Part shown: in pieces, positions 35,144-44,010 of the stretch
How positions within the stretch are numbered: the stretch's first letter is position 1
Layout: every line of letters begins with the position of its first letter
From: JAKVBK01 sp022447275
GTDB taxonomy: Bacteria; Pseudomonadota; Alphaproteobacteria; Rhodobacterales; Rhodobacteraceae
Direction: 5' to 3'
DNA: 64,000 nucleotides
Assembly (NCBI GenBank): GCA_047125605.1
Contig: CP138932.1
Span: forward strand, 2,728,001 to 2,792,000
The notes under the pieces: generated by a model
What the model was told of the DNA's origin: nothing
Seen by the model: the letters and a program-made list of their open reading frames with translations, nothing else
Databases searched by the model: none
Position numbers and translations under genes: made by a program

Positions 35144-35971
35144 TCAGTCGCGCAGCAGTTCGTTGATCCCGGTCTTTGAGCGGGTCTGCGCATCCACGCG
35201 CTTTACGATCACCGCGCAATAGAGGCTGACATTGTTCTTTGACGGCATCGAGCCCGCCACAACGACCGAATAGGGCGGCACTTCGCCATACATCACTTCG
35301 CCGGTTTCCCGATCCACGATCTTGGTGGACTTGCCGATAAAGACGCCCATTCCCAGCACGGAGCCTTCCCGCACGATGCAGCCTTCGACCACCTCGGAGC
35401 GGGCACCAATAAAGCAATTGTCCTCGATGATCGTCGGGCCTGCCTGCATCGGCTCCAGAACGCCACCGATGCCGACGCCGCCGGACAAATGCACGTTCTT
35501 GCCGATCTGCGCGCAGGAGCCAACCGTGGCCCAGGTGTCCACCATGGTGCCGCTGTCGACATAGGCACCGAGGTTCACGAAAGACGGCATCAGCACCACG
35601 CCCGGCGCAATATAGGCCGATCTACGCACCACGCAGTTCGGCACGGCCCGGAAACCGGCGTCGGTCCATTCGGCGGTTCCCCAGCCCTTCCACTTGCTGT
35701 CGACCTTATCCCACCAGCTGGCCCCCTGCGGAGAGCCCTCGTGCAGTTCCATGTCCTTCAGGCGAAAGCCCAGAAGAACAGCCTTCTTGGCCCACTGGTT
35801 CACGTGCCAGGTGCCATCTTCCAGCTTTTCAGCCACCCGCAAGCTGCCCCCATCAAGCGCGTTCAATGTGTCCTCGATCGCGTCCCGCGTTTCGCCGGTG
35901 GTGGCAGGTGTGATGGTATCGCGGGCGTCCCACGCGGCTTCGATTGCGGTTTCCAACTGGGCGTTCGACAT
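35144..35971 (-). CDS. dapD: 2,3,4,5-tetrahydropyridine-2,6-dicarboxylate N-succinyltransferase
   Basis: 275 residues, standard length. It succinylates tetrahydrodipicolinate in the succinylase branch of diaminopimelate/lysine synthesis, feeding the cell wall. An N-terminal helical domain (TPATTGETRDAIEDTLNAL) precedes a left-handed beta-helix built of hexapeptide repeats (GVVLMPSFVNLGAYVDSG, IGKNVHLSGGVGIGGVLEP, CFIGARSEVVEGCIV). The start at 35971 (MSNAQLETAI) fits the family; the upstream extension does not. It is convergent with rlmN. Confidence 0.96.
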   Translation of the reverse strand: MSNAQLETAIEAAWDARDTITPATTGETRDAIEDTLNALDGGSLRVAEKLEDGTWHVNQWAKKAVLLGFRLKDMELHEGSPQGASWWDKVDSKWKGWGTAEWTDAGFRAVPNCVVRRSAYIAPGVVLMPSFVNLGAYVDSGTMVDTWATVGSCAQIGKNVHLSGGVGIGGVLEPMQAGPTIIEDNCFIGARSEVVEGCIVREGSVLGMGVFIGKSTKIVDRETGEVMYGEVPPYSVVVAGSMPSKNNVSLYCAVIVKRVDAQTRSKTGINELLRD

Positions 35972-36167
35972 CTGTGCACTCCTGATCAACGTTGCGCGGC
36001 ACATAGCGCGCAGCTGCCATGAGGGCAATCAATCGCGCGCCTCCTTGGGGGTTTGCGGCCAGTTTCGCGCCTTTTCGCGGAAAGTTCGGCCGGGGTCGCG
36101 CAGGCGCTTCCATTCCCGCGACAGTTCTCTAGGGTCGGGCAAAACTGTTCACATCAGGCCTGTTCCC

Positions 36168-37010
36168 ATGACCAAACGCCCCTCCGATGGCCCTTTCCGA
36201 GATGCCCACCAGGATATCGAGACAGAACGCCAAGTGCCCGACACGCCCCAGACCCGGGCCCCGGCCTACAAACTGGCCTTCGCCGATGATGATTTCCTCG
36301 TGCGGCGCGAATTGCGCCCCGTGCGTCTGCAGCTGGAGCTTCTCAAGCCGGAGATGATGATGGAGGAAGCGGGCGTGGACAGCACCGTTGTGCTGTTCGG
36401 TGGCGCGCGGATTCCCGAGCGCCCAGAGGACGGGCGCACAGAGTCGCTGGGCAACATGTCCCGCTACTATGAAGAGGCCCGCCGGTTTGCCCATGCGATC
36501 ACCTTGCGGTCTCTTGAGTCAGGCGGGCGCGAGGATGTCGTTGTAACCGGTGGAGGCCCCGGAGTGATGGAGGCCGGCAACCGCGGAGCCATAGAGGCCG
36601 GTGGCCGCTCCATGGGTCTGTCGATTGTCCTGCCCCATGAGCAAGCGCCAAACGCTTATATCAGCCCGGAACTGTGCTTCAATTTCCATTACTTCGCGAT
36701 CCGGAAAATGCACTTTCTGATGCGCGCAAAGGTGATTGCCGTGTTCCCGGGCGGCTTTGGCACGATGGACGAGTTGTTCGAGTCGCTCACCCTGATCCAG
36801 ACCGGGCGCATGCAGCAGGTGCCCATCCTCCTGTTTGGCCGTTCATTCTGGGAAACCGTGGTCAATTTCGAAGCCTTGGCCGACGCGGGCACGATCAGCC
36901 GTGAAGACCTGAACCTGTTCCGATTTGTCGACACCGCCGAGGAAGCCCTTGCCGCCATCGACGACTGGCAGGGCACAGGCGAGCGCAGGGGCAGCCTTCC
37001 CGGCCGCTAA
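36168..37010 (+). CDS. LOG-family Rossmann protein (TIGR00730, lysine-decarboxylase-like fold)
   Basis: 280 residues. The LOG signature is complete: VVTGGGPGVMEAGNRGAIEAG and PGGFGTMDELFE, with the Arg of the preceding FAIRKMHFLMRAK. Many such proteins are cytokinin-riboside phosphoribohydrolases; others cleave nucleotide 5'-monophosphates. This member has an extra ~65 hydrophilic residues at the N-terminus (rich in charged residues and Pro), as in the longer bacterial subgroup. The start at 36168 was chosen by the family start and a CAGG site. It is divergent from dapD by ~200 bases. Confidence 0.85.
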   Translation: MTKRPSDGPFRDAHQDIETERQVPDTPQTRAPAYKLAFADDDFLVRRELRPVRLQLELLKPEMMMEEAGVDSTVVLFGGARIPERPEDGRTESLGNMSRYYEEARRFAHAITLRSLESGGREDVVVTGGGPGVMEAGNRGAIEAGGRSMGLSIVLPHEQAPNAYISPELCFNFHYFAIRKMHFLMRAKVIAVFPGGFGTMDELFESLTLIQTGRMQQVPILLFGRSFWETVVNFEALADAGTISREDLNLFRFVDTAEEALAAIDDWQGTGERRGSLPGR

Positions 37011-37109
37011 ACTAGGGTTTTTAATATAAATTACAAGTATATAGCTTCAGCTTCAACGCGCCCTTAAGACCTGATCCCTTAGCTCTGAGGGGGAGCGGAG
37101 GTTGGTGTG

Positions 37110-38156
37110 ATGATTCCCATTCTTATGATGGCGTCTCTGTTGGCGGGCGCCACGTGGTTTTCCCTGTCCGATGATTTCGAAGAGGCCGAAGAAGAAGAGG
37201 GGCCGGAAGCCATTCCCCCGTCAGACACCCTGTCCAATGGTGATTTGCTGCGCGAGGTGCTGTTGGATGCAGAGGCAGAGCACGAGGAAAGCGCACAAGC
37301 GGCCCTCGCAGAGACCCCCGCTACACTACCGGAAACCTATGCGCTCAGTGAAGCGCCTGAGCCCACGCCCAAAGAAGCTCCCGCCGAAACCGGTGCAGAG
37401 CAAGGGCATCTGCGCAGCGGGACCGATGGGGCAGACGTGCTACGCGCCGGAAAGGGCCCCGGCGACACGCTCGAGGGCGGCGCTGGCGGGGACCGGCTGA
37501 TCGGGGGGGCCGGCGATGATCACCTGATCGGCGGCGATGGCGATGACTCCCTGCGCGCAACTGAGGGCAACAACCACCTTGAAGGGGGGGCAGGCTCTGA
37601 CATCCTGATCGGCGTTGAGGCGGATTATGACCCGGCCCTCGATCTTGAAGGCCTGCTGACACCGCCCGATGGGCAGGGGGCTGACGTGCTGGATGGCGGG
37701 CAGGGCAACGACGTGCTGCGCATGGGCCATGGCGACACCGGCATCGGCGGAGAGGGTGAGGACCTGTTCTTCGTACAGGGTGACGCCCCCGCACATGATG
37801 CCGACCTGCCCAGAATTGCGGATTTTGACCCGCAGACAGACCGGCTTGTTCTGTCCGTTCCTTTCACGATCGACGAAATCGTCGAAGCCTGGCCAGACAC
37901 GCCAGAACATTCCGCTGCAGTCACCGCGCAAGATTTCGAGGACGGCACCGGCGCAACGATCTATCTGAACGGCGCAGCCGTGGCGCAGGTCACAGGCGCA
38001 CAGGGCATCGATGTCTCTACAATCCGGGTGGAGGGGCAGGATATGGTTGGCGCCAATCTACTCGATCTGTCGAACATGGAAAGGGACGCCCATTGGTGGA
38101 CTGGGCGCGAGGGGGACGAGACAGCCCGCGCCCTGATGGCAGGCCCAAGCACCTAA
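37110..38156 (+). CDS. RTX calcium-binding repeat protein with N-terminal membrane segment
   Basis: 348 residues from the ATG at 37110 (GGAGG about eight bases upstream; a GTG one codon earlier is also possible). A hydrophobic N-terminus (IPILMMASLLAGATWFSL) is followed by a very acidic linker (~20-110). Two short groups of glycine-rich nonapeptides follow (GGAGGDRLIGGAGDDHLIGG around 130 and DVLDGGQGNDVL around 195), then a beta-rich C-terminal domain of the type found after RTX repeats in Rhodobacterales (DFDPQTDRLVLSVPF). RTX repeats bind Ca2+ and usually mark type I secretion. The membrane segment at the start is unusual for that route. Confidence 0.75.
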   Translation: MIPILMMASLLAGATWFSLSDDFEEAEEEEGPEAIPPSDTLSNGDLLREVLLDAEAEHEESAQAALAETPATLPETYALSEAPEPTPKEAPAETGAEQGHLRSGTDGADVLRAGKGPGDTLEGGAGGDRLIGGAGDDHLIGGDGDDSLRATEGNNHLEGGAGSDILIGVEADYDPALDLEGLLTPPDGQGADVLDGGQGNDVLRMGHGDTGIGGEGEDLFFVQGDAPAHDADLPRIADFDPQTDRLVLSVPFTIDEIVEAWPDTPEHSAAVTAQDFEDGTGATIYLNGAAVAQVTGAQGIDVSTIRVEGQDMVGANLLDLSNMERDAHWWTGREGDETARALMAGPST

Positions 38157-38217
38157 TCCGCGCCTTTCATGGCCAGACCCGCTTGCGCAACCGCGCCGGT
38201 GGCAGTACGTCCGCCCC

Positions 38218-38544
38218 ATGGCAAAGCGCGAAAATCACTCCGTATACACCTTGCTCGTCCAGGTTGGGCGCAGCGAGAACGATGGCCTCCCCGAGGATAG
38301 CACCGGCGCAGGGCTGATGTGCTACGCCACCGGCGTGGACGAGGCAGAAGCCGTGCGTGAAACGGTTGCCATCCTCAAGCAGGCAGACATGGCGCCGCTG
38401 GACGTCACAGGCTACGGCACGATCGAAGAACGTGTGGCTCAGGGCCATGATATTGACCCTGACGAACAGGAACTGATGGATCGCGCCTTGGCAGAGAACG
38501 CCATCATCGTGGCCCAGATGACGCCCTTCTACGACGAAGACTGA
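38218..38544 (+). CDS. Conserved small acidic protein of Rhodobacterales, function unknown
   Basis: 108 residues, acidic, no membrane segment or signal peptide. It starts MAKRENHSVYTLLVQVG and contains ATGVDEAEAVRETVAILKQA and an acidic C-terminus (QMTPFYDED). The composition looks like a genuine small cytoplasmic alpha/beta protein, and codon use matches its neighbours. No motif points to a function. It converges on the small lipoprotein gene, with three bases between stops. Confidence 0.6.
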   Translation: MAKRENHSVYTLLVQVGRSENDGLPEDSTGAGLMCYATGVDEAEAVRETVAILKQADMAPLDVTGYGTIEERVAQGHDIDPDEQELMDRALAENAIIVAQMTPFYDED

Positions 38545-38547
38545 CCG

Positions 38548-38850
38548 CTAGGCACAGACGCGGCCGGCCGTTCGGCCGCTGTCATCGCGCCATCCGACAA
38601 ACACGCCATTCCGGTAATTGCTCTGGGATCCATCGCGATGGGTGGCCACGGTGCCACATCCGGCGACGTCTGAAAGGTCTGTCACCGGGCCAGCAAGCTT
38701 TTCGATGGCGGCCAATGCTCCGGGCTGGGCACGCCCGAAAGAGACTTCGAGCCCTGTGCCAGAGACGACCAATCCCTGTGCCGCAGGCGCATAGGCCACC
38801 GCAGGCACGGGGGCGGGCATGCAGCCAGAGAGCGCCACAAGCCCCACCAC
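38548..38850 (-). CDS. Small putative lipoprotein downstream of regA
   Basis: About 100 residues with the lipobox LVALSGC and a mature part of ~90 residues holding two further cysteines (AGCGTVATHRDG and GRVCA). From the GTG at 38850 the signal peptide lacks the usual positive N-terminus. Reading seven codons further up to a CTG at 38871 gives IRITACVVGLVALSGC, a normal signal peptide, and this CTG overlaps the regA stop (CTGA). Either way it is coupled to regA. Function unknown. Confidence 0.6.
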   Translation of the reverse strand: MVGLVALSGCMPAPVPAVAYAPAAQGLVVSGTGLEVSFGRAQPGALAAIEKLAGPVTDLSDVAGCGTVATHRDGSQSNYRNGVFVGWRDDSGRTAGRVCA

Positions 38851-38867
38851 ACAGGCAGTTATCCGGA

Positions 38868-39422
38868 TCAGCGGGGCGATCTCTTTGCGAGGATGCGCTG
38901 TAGCGTTCTGCGGTGCATGTTCAGGCGCCGCGCCGTCTCAGACACATTGCGATCGCACAGCTCATAAACGCGCTGGATATGCTCCCAGCGAACACGATCC
39001 GCCGACATCGGGTTCTCGGGCGGCGGCGGAAGCTCATCGCCGGAGGCCAGCAGGGCCTGCGTCACGTCGTTGGCATCAGCTGGCTTGGACAGGTAATCCG
39101 TGGCACCGATCTTCACAGCGGCAACCGCAGTGGCGATCGCGCCATAGCCCGTCAGCACAACGATGCGGCTATCGGGGCGTTTCTCGCGTAGCACTTCCAC
39201 CACATCGAGCCCATTGCCATCCTCCAGCCGCAGGTCAATCACCGCATAGGCAGGTGGACGGGCCGTGGCGATCGCCTTCCCGGCTGCAACCGATTGCGCC
39301 AGTTCAATTTCGAACCCGCGCTTTTCCATGGCGCGTGCGAGACGGCGCAGAAACGGCTCGTCATCGTCAACAATCAGCAAAGAGGCGTCTTCACCGATCT
39401 CTTCCAACGCGCGTTCCGCCAT
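38868..39422 (-). CDS. regA: Redox response regulator RegA (PrrA/ActR)
   Basis: 184 residues. The receiver domain has the acidic pocket LLIVDDDEP (Asp19-21), phospho-acceptor Asp63 in VIDLRLEDGNG, Thr in VLTGYGA and Lys in LSKPAD. A proline linker (ELPPPPENP) and a Fis-type helix-turn-helix follow (NVSETARRLNMHRRTLQRILAK), both nearly invariant in RegA homologues. It is phosphorylated by RegB and controls photosynthesis, respiration, carbon and nitrogen fixation genes according to redox state. It is transcribed away from regB with senC upstream, the standard order. Confidence 0.96.
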   Translation of the reverse strand: MAERALEEIGEDASLLIVDDDEPFLRRLARAMEKRGFEIELAQSVAAGKAIATARPPAYAVIDLRLEDGNGLDVVEVLREKRPDSRIVVLTGYGAIATAVAAVKIGATDYLSKPADANDVTQALLASGDELPPPPENPMSADRVRWEHIQRVYELCDRNVSETARRLNMHRRTLQRILAKRSPR

Positions 39423-39527
39423 GTGGTATCCTCCCTAAGGTCCATCGGTCGGTTCTTTTTTTGACCTAACCACAAATCTTTAGACCATCCAACCGTCAGC
39501 TACTGCTTCCGCGGGCCCTTGTTGCGC

Positions 39528-40145
39528 TTAGGACAAATGGCACAGAGCCTGTTCTGCCATCTGCTCGGCGCTGAGTGAGCGGGCAAATGCCGTCACCAAC
39601 CCGTCTTCTGGGGTCATCAGGTAGCTCAGGGTCATGTGGTTGACCAGAAAGTAATCGGGATCTTCTTCAGGGTTCTGAAGCTGATAAACCGTGCGATATT
39701 GCGCGGCAGCCTCGCGGATCTGTTCCGCAGAGCCCGTTAGCCCCAGCATGTCGGGATGCAAATTCTCAGTGAAATCGGCCAGTGTTTCCGGCGTATCCCT
39801 GATATGATCAACCGAGATAAAGACCGGGGTAACGGTGACGCCCTGCTCCGCCATAAGATCAATCGCGTCAGCATTTCGAACCGTATCCAGCGGACACACG
39901 TCGGGGCAGAAAGTGTAGCCAAAGTAAACGAGCGTCGGCCCTGTGATCACATCCTGTTCGGTCACGGTTTGCCCGGTTTCAGACACCAGAGTGAAAGGCC
40001 CGCCGATTTGATCAGAGCCAGCCATCCTGAAGGTGGGGCAATCATTCTCAGGGCCACTGCCGCCCGAAATCACGTAGGCAGCCGTGCCGGAAACCGCAGC
40101 AATCGCAACGCTCAGCGCTGCATAAGAAATCAGTTTGCTCGCCAT
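39528..40145 (-). CDS. senC: SenC/PrrC (Sco1-family) copper/redox protein
   Basis: 205 residues with one N-terminal membrane anchor (~7-28) and a periplasmic thioredoxin-like domain. The copper motif is FCPDVCP (Cys80, Cys84), with the distal His in VDHIRDTPE. Sco1/PrrC proteins deliver copper to cytochrome oxidase CuA/CuB and link oxidase status to the RegB kinase. It lies between regA and regB, 105 bases upstream of regA on the same strand and divergent from regB. Confidence 0.95.
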   Translation of the reverse strand: MASKLISYAALSVAIAAVSGTAAYVISGGSGPENDCPTFRMAGSDQIGGPFTLVSETGQTVTEQDVITGPTLVYFGYTFCPDVCPLDTVRNADAIDLMAEQGVTVTPVFISVDHIRDTPETLADFTENLHPDMLGLTGSAEQIREAAAQYRTVYQLQNPEEDPDYFLVNHMTLSYLMTPEDGLVTAFARSLSAEQMAEQALCHLS

Positions 40146-40251
40146 ATCAGGCCACCCCTTGTGCCAAATCCAACGGCTTCGTATGCGCAGGTGTTGCCTG
40201 CAGCCGCCGGGCGTATCTATGGTTTAGCAGGGCAAACAGGATAGCGCGAAA

Positions 40252-41649
40252 ATGTCGCAGAGCACGCAATCAATTCCCTTCGAAGGGTTAGATCGGAGCC
40301 ACTGGATCCGGCTGCGCACGCTGATCACCCTGCGCTGGATTGCCATTTGCGGGCAGTTGGTGGCGATCGCAGTGGCCCATTACGGTTTCAATCTCGAACT
40401 GAAGCTCGGGCTTTGCTACATCGCCATCGGTGCCGCGATCATTGCCAATCTGGTTTCGGTGTTCACCTATCCCGAAAACAAGCGCCTCTCTGAACGCGAA
40501 GCGCTGTTGACCCTGGTTTTCGATGTCTCACAGCTGTGTTTCCTGATTTACCTCACCGGCGGGCTCAACAATCCGTTCGCCCTTCTTGTCCTTGCGCCCA
40601 TCTCGATTGCGGCAACGGCGCTCAGCCTTCGGTCTACTCTGATCATCGGCGGGCTGGCGGTTGTCTTGATGACGATTCTCGCTTTCCAGTTCCAACCCCT
40701 GCGCACGGATATGGGCTTTGTCATGCGCATGCCGAACATCTTTCGATACGGCTTTCTTGTGGCCATCGTGATCGGCGTCATGTTTCTAGCCGTTTATGCA
40801 CGGCGGGTCAGTGATGAGATGATCGCCATGTCAGATGCGCTTCTTGCCACCCAGATGGCCTTGGCCCGCGAGCAGAAGCTGACGGATTTGGGCGGCGTGG
40901 TTGCGGCTGCAGCCCATGAGCTGGGCACGCCCCTTGCCACCATAAAACTGGTCAGTGCCGAGCTGATGGATGAGCTCGAAGATCGCGGTGAGCTTTTGGA
41001 GGATGCAAAGCTGATCCGCGATCAAGCTGATCGCTGTCGCGATATCCTGCGTTCGATGGGGCGGGCGGGTAAGGATGATCTGCACATGCGCCGGGCGCCG
41101 CTCGACTCCGTTTTGCGAGAAGCCGCCGAACCGCATCAAGGCCGGGGAAAACAGATCCATTTCGACCTTGCGCCCAGCGCCACCGGAGAAAGCGAGCAGC
41201 CCACGATCATCCGCAAGGCCGAGGTGATCCATGGCCTGCGCAATCTGGTGCAGAATGCCGTGGATTTTTCCACTGCGAATGTGTGGATCAGAGCGCGCTG
41301 GGGCACCGATCGCATCCGGATCACCATCGTGGATGACGGCAAAGGCTTTCCACCCCAATTGCTTGGCCGGATCGGGGATCCGTTTATGCGGGCCCGCGAA
41401 CAGCCATCAGACAAGACAGATCGCCCGGGGTATGAAGGGATGGGGCTTGGGCTGTTCATCGCCAAGACATTGCTGGAACGGACCGGCGCAAATGTCACCT
41501 TTGCCAACGCGGGCGATGGCCAGGTGACGGGTCCGTTCCGAAGCCGACAGAGTGGTGCTGTCGTGGACGTAAGCTGGGCCCGTGAGAACCTCGTCCCCGG
41601 CGAGGAAGATACCGGGCTGGGGGAAAACCAACCCATTCCGGTCGGGTAA
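40252..41649 (+). CDS. regB: Redox sensor histidine kinase RegB (PrrB)
   Basis: 465 residues. Six membrane helices occupy ~25-185. The ubiquinone-binding GGLNNPF motif is at ~103-109. The H-box AAAHELGTPLATIKL has phospho-acceptor His222, and the redox-active Cys262 is in DQADRCRDIL. The ATP-binding N, G1, F and G2 boxes follow (NLVQNAVDFS, VDDGKGFPP, GMGLGLFIAKTLLERTGA). It phosphorylates RegA when electron flow to oxidase is low. All residues known to matter for redox control in Rhodobacter are present. Confidence 0.96.
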   Translation: MSQSTQSIPFEGLDRSHWIRLRTLITLRWIAICGQLVAIAVAHYGFNLELKLGLCYIAIGAAIIANLVSVFTYPENKRLSEREALLTLVFDVSQLCFLIYLTGGLNNPFALLVLAPISIAATALSLRSTLIIGGLAVVLMTILAFQFQPLRTDMGFVMRMPNIFRYGFLVAIVIGVMFLAVYARRVSDEMIAMSDALLATQMALAREQKLTDLGGVVAAAAHELGTPLATIKLVSAELMDELEDRGELLEDAKLIRDQADRCRDILRSMGRAGKDDLHMRRAPLDSVLREAAEPHQGRGKQIHFDLAPSATGESEQPTIIRKAEVIHGLRNLVQNAVDFSTANVWIRARWGTDRIRITIVDDGKGFPPQLLGRIGDPFMRAREQPSDKTDRPGYEGMGLGLFIAKTLLERTGANVTFANAGDGQVTGPFRSRQSGAVVDVSWARENLVPGEEDTGLGENQPIPVG

Positions 41650-41772
41650 TTCGTTGCCCATGAGGCGGTCTCTCGGGCGACTTCCCTGTACGCGCATGAT
41701 ATCTTGGCACAGCACAACTATTCACAAATTGCGCAACACAACTCGATTTTGGTTATACAATCAGAGGTTGTG

Positions 41773-41787
41773 TTAACCCCGTGTTAA
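41773..41787. promoter_or_regulatory. CtrA-type binding site (TTAA-N7-TTAA)
   Basis: TTAACCCCGTGTTAA is an exact match to the alphaproteobacterial CtrA full-site consensus, 33 bases upstream of the start of the PAS-domain gene and in the A/T-rich regB-PAS intergenic region. Orientation is symmetric. Its placement fits control of the downstream gene, either at -35 (activation) or over the promoter (repression). Confidence 0.6.
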
Positions 41788-41820
41788 TTTGACTGCAGCA
41801 CCCTCGCTACAAAGCTGGGG

Positions 41821-43432
41821 ATGTTACTGTTGATCGTTTCTTTGTCGTGGCAATTGGCACTGCTCTGCGCCTTGGCTGCCTCCATCACGGCTCTGGGCCT
41901 GTTGGCAATGCTGCAACAGGTTCACAAGAGCGCCGAAAAGAGGGTCGCCGAACCCATAGTCCCCGCCACGCCCATTGCCTTTCTGTTTGAAAACGGCCGG
42001 ATGATTGATGCAACACAGCCCGCCCGCAGATTGCTGGCGACAGGGCCGCGGCGCTTGCGGTCTGCAGATCGGCTTGCCGAGGTTCTGCGCCCGGTTTTTC
42101 CAGAGTTCCCAGATCGCCTGAATGATCTTGCTGGCGGCGGATCAGAGGTGCTGCGGGACAGTGCTTCGGGCGCCACGCTCACGATAATCTGCACTGAAAC
42201 ACAGTGCCGGCTGACCGTTGAAAACCTGCCCTCTACAAGGATGCCGCCCCAGATCGAGCCCGCGACCCTCGATGCTTTCGACCATGAGCTCGACCTGCTG
42301 CAAGGCACAGTAGACGACGCCCCCATTCTGATCTGGCAGGAAGACGCCACAGGCGCGATCAGATGGGCCAACCAGACCTACCTTGATATTGCCCGGGAGC
42401 GCGCAGACGGGGACGCGCTTTGGGGCTGGCCATTACCAAAACTGTTTTCAGACCGCGCCTTATCGGAAGAGCCCAGTGCAGAGAGCAAATGCCTTGTGCT
42501 TCCTTCTGTCAACACCTCGCCAGCCCGCACTTTTGACGTCATCGGACGGCCCCGGGGCAAGCTGACCATGTGGTACGCCACGCCCAATGATCGGCTTGTG
42601 CGCGCTGAGCAAAGCCTACACGAGTTCGTTCAGACCCTGTCGCGCACCTTTGCTGATTTGCCCACGGGCCTCGCGATCTTTGACAAGCACCGGCAACTTG
42701 CCCTTTTCAATCCTGCCCTGATCGATCTGACCACGCTGGAGCCGATCCAGCTTGCAACGCGCCCGCACCTTTCTGAATTTCTGGATGCCTTGCGCAACAA
42801 ACAGCGCATGCCAGAACCAAAAAATTACAAAAGCTGGCGCGACAGGATCGCCTCTCTGGAACGCGCGGCAGAAGATGGCAGCTATCTTGAAGATTGGTTG
42901 TTGCCCACAGGCCAGACTTTCCGCGTCAACGGTCAACCCCATCCCAACGGTGGTATCGCTTTCCTTTTCGAGGATATTTCGGCTGAAATCTCCCTGACGC
43001 GCAGCTTCCGCGAGGAGTTGGAGCTGGGTCAGGCCGTTCTGGACTCCGTGGACGAAGCCATCGCTGTTTTTTTCCGCGACGCGGACAATGATCATGGCCA
43101 ATGCCGCCTATCACAAACTGTGGGGCGACGATCCCTCCGCACAGCTTGAAGAAGTCAGCGCGGATACGGTCCTGACGCGCTGGATCGCAGAATGCCGCAA
43201 GAACGATGGCTGGGACGATATTCGCAGCGCGCTGCTGGATCAAAACCGATCAGAGCCGGAAAGGATCGCGGTTCGACTCAAATCCGGGCACAGCTTGGTT
43301 TGCCGGGTTGCCCCATTGGCCGGCAATGCCCGCCTGGTTGGCTTTTCGCCTAACCGAGCCGCAAAGGCCCCAAAGCTGGTGAACAAGCTGGCAGAGACCG
43401 AAGTATCACCGCGCGACTCCCTTTCAGCCTGA
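41821..43432 (+). pseudogene. PAS-domain sensor-like protein, interrupted by a frameshift in a T7 tract
   Basis: Codons from 41821 run to ~43073 and then lose coherence (stop at 43149). The same protein continues in another frame to 43432 (TMIMANAAYHKLWGDDP). Removing one T from the T7 at 43067-43073 joins them as AIAVFSATRTMIMANAAYHK, a normal PAS entry, giving ~536 residues. There is an N-terminal membrane helix (~3-30), a divergent PAS (~55-125), a second near 150-230, a PAS_7-type module starting DLPTGLAIFDKHRQLALFNP (~283) and the broken last PAS. No histidine-kinase domain follows. It may be a true mutation, a sequencing error, or read through by slippage. It follows regB and precedes tsaE by 77 bases. 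Confidence 0.75.
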
Positions 43433-43509
43433 AAAATCCAGCGAATTTTCAGACCTTGCTTGAGCGATATCCGATTGGGGTCGCCTCAAGGCTCCGCTAA
43501 GGTGTCGGC

Positions 43510-44010
43510 ATGCGCCCGTTGCCCTCCAACCCCAAGCTTCTTGTCCTGCCAGATGCCGCCGCGACAGCTGCCCTCGGCGAGCGGCTGTCATCGCTGTTGC
43601 AGCCGGGTGATACGGTTTTGCTCAGCGGGCCGATCGGGGCCGGTAAAAGCCACCTTGCCCGGGCCGCGATCCGCGCGCTGCTGGCCCGCGAAAACCGCGA
43701 CGAGGATATCCCATCACCGACGTTTACGCTGGTTCAGACCTACCCAACCGTCGTGGGGGATGTCTGGCACGTGGACCTCTATCGCCTGTCACACCCAGAC
43801 GAAGCATTTGAACTGGGTCTCGAAGACGCGCTTGGCACAGATATCTGCCTTGTAGAGTGGCCCGACCGCTTGGGCAATCTGACGCCGGCCGACAGCCTGC
43901 ACATTGCCCTATCGAGCCCTGAAAGCGGACGCATCGCCGAATTCCACCCGTCCGAGAGCTGGCAGAACCGCCTCCCCGGTCTTTTGGGGCAGGAGGCGCC
44001 AGATGCGTGA
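43510..44010 (+). CDS. tsaE: tRNA threonylcarbamoyladenosine biosynthesis ATPase TsaE
   Basis: 166 residues, normal length. Walker A is GPIGAGKSHLARAAI (about 41-55), the switch is SPTFTLVQTYP, Walker B-like is VWHVDLYRL, and there is the conserved LVEWPDRLG. It binds TsaB-TsaD and resets the enzyme that makes t6A37 on ANN-decoding tRNAs; it is essential in most bacteria. It starts the long overlapping operon tsaE-amgK-murU-addB-addA; its end overlaps amgK by eight bases. Confidence 0.95.
   Translation: MRPLPSNPKLLVLPDAAATAALGERLSSLLQPGDTVLLSGPIGAGKSHLARAAIRALLARENRDEDIPSPTFTLVQTYPTVVGDVWHVDLYRLSHPDEAFELGLEDALGTDICLVEWPDRLGNLTPADSLHIALSSPESGRIAEFHPSESWQNRLPGLLGQEAPDA

Noticed and set aside
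36000..36167. Longer N-terminus for the LOG-family protein reaching back to 35694
   Set aside because: That extension lies antisense to dapD and is unlike the family; the ATG at 36168 was used.
43067..43073. Programmed -1 ribosomal frameshift in the PAS gene
   Set aside because: A -1 slip leads to the wrong frame; joining the coding parts needs +1 (or loss of one T).
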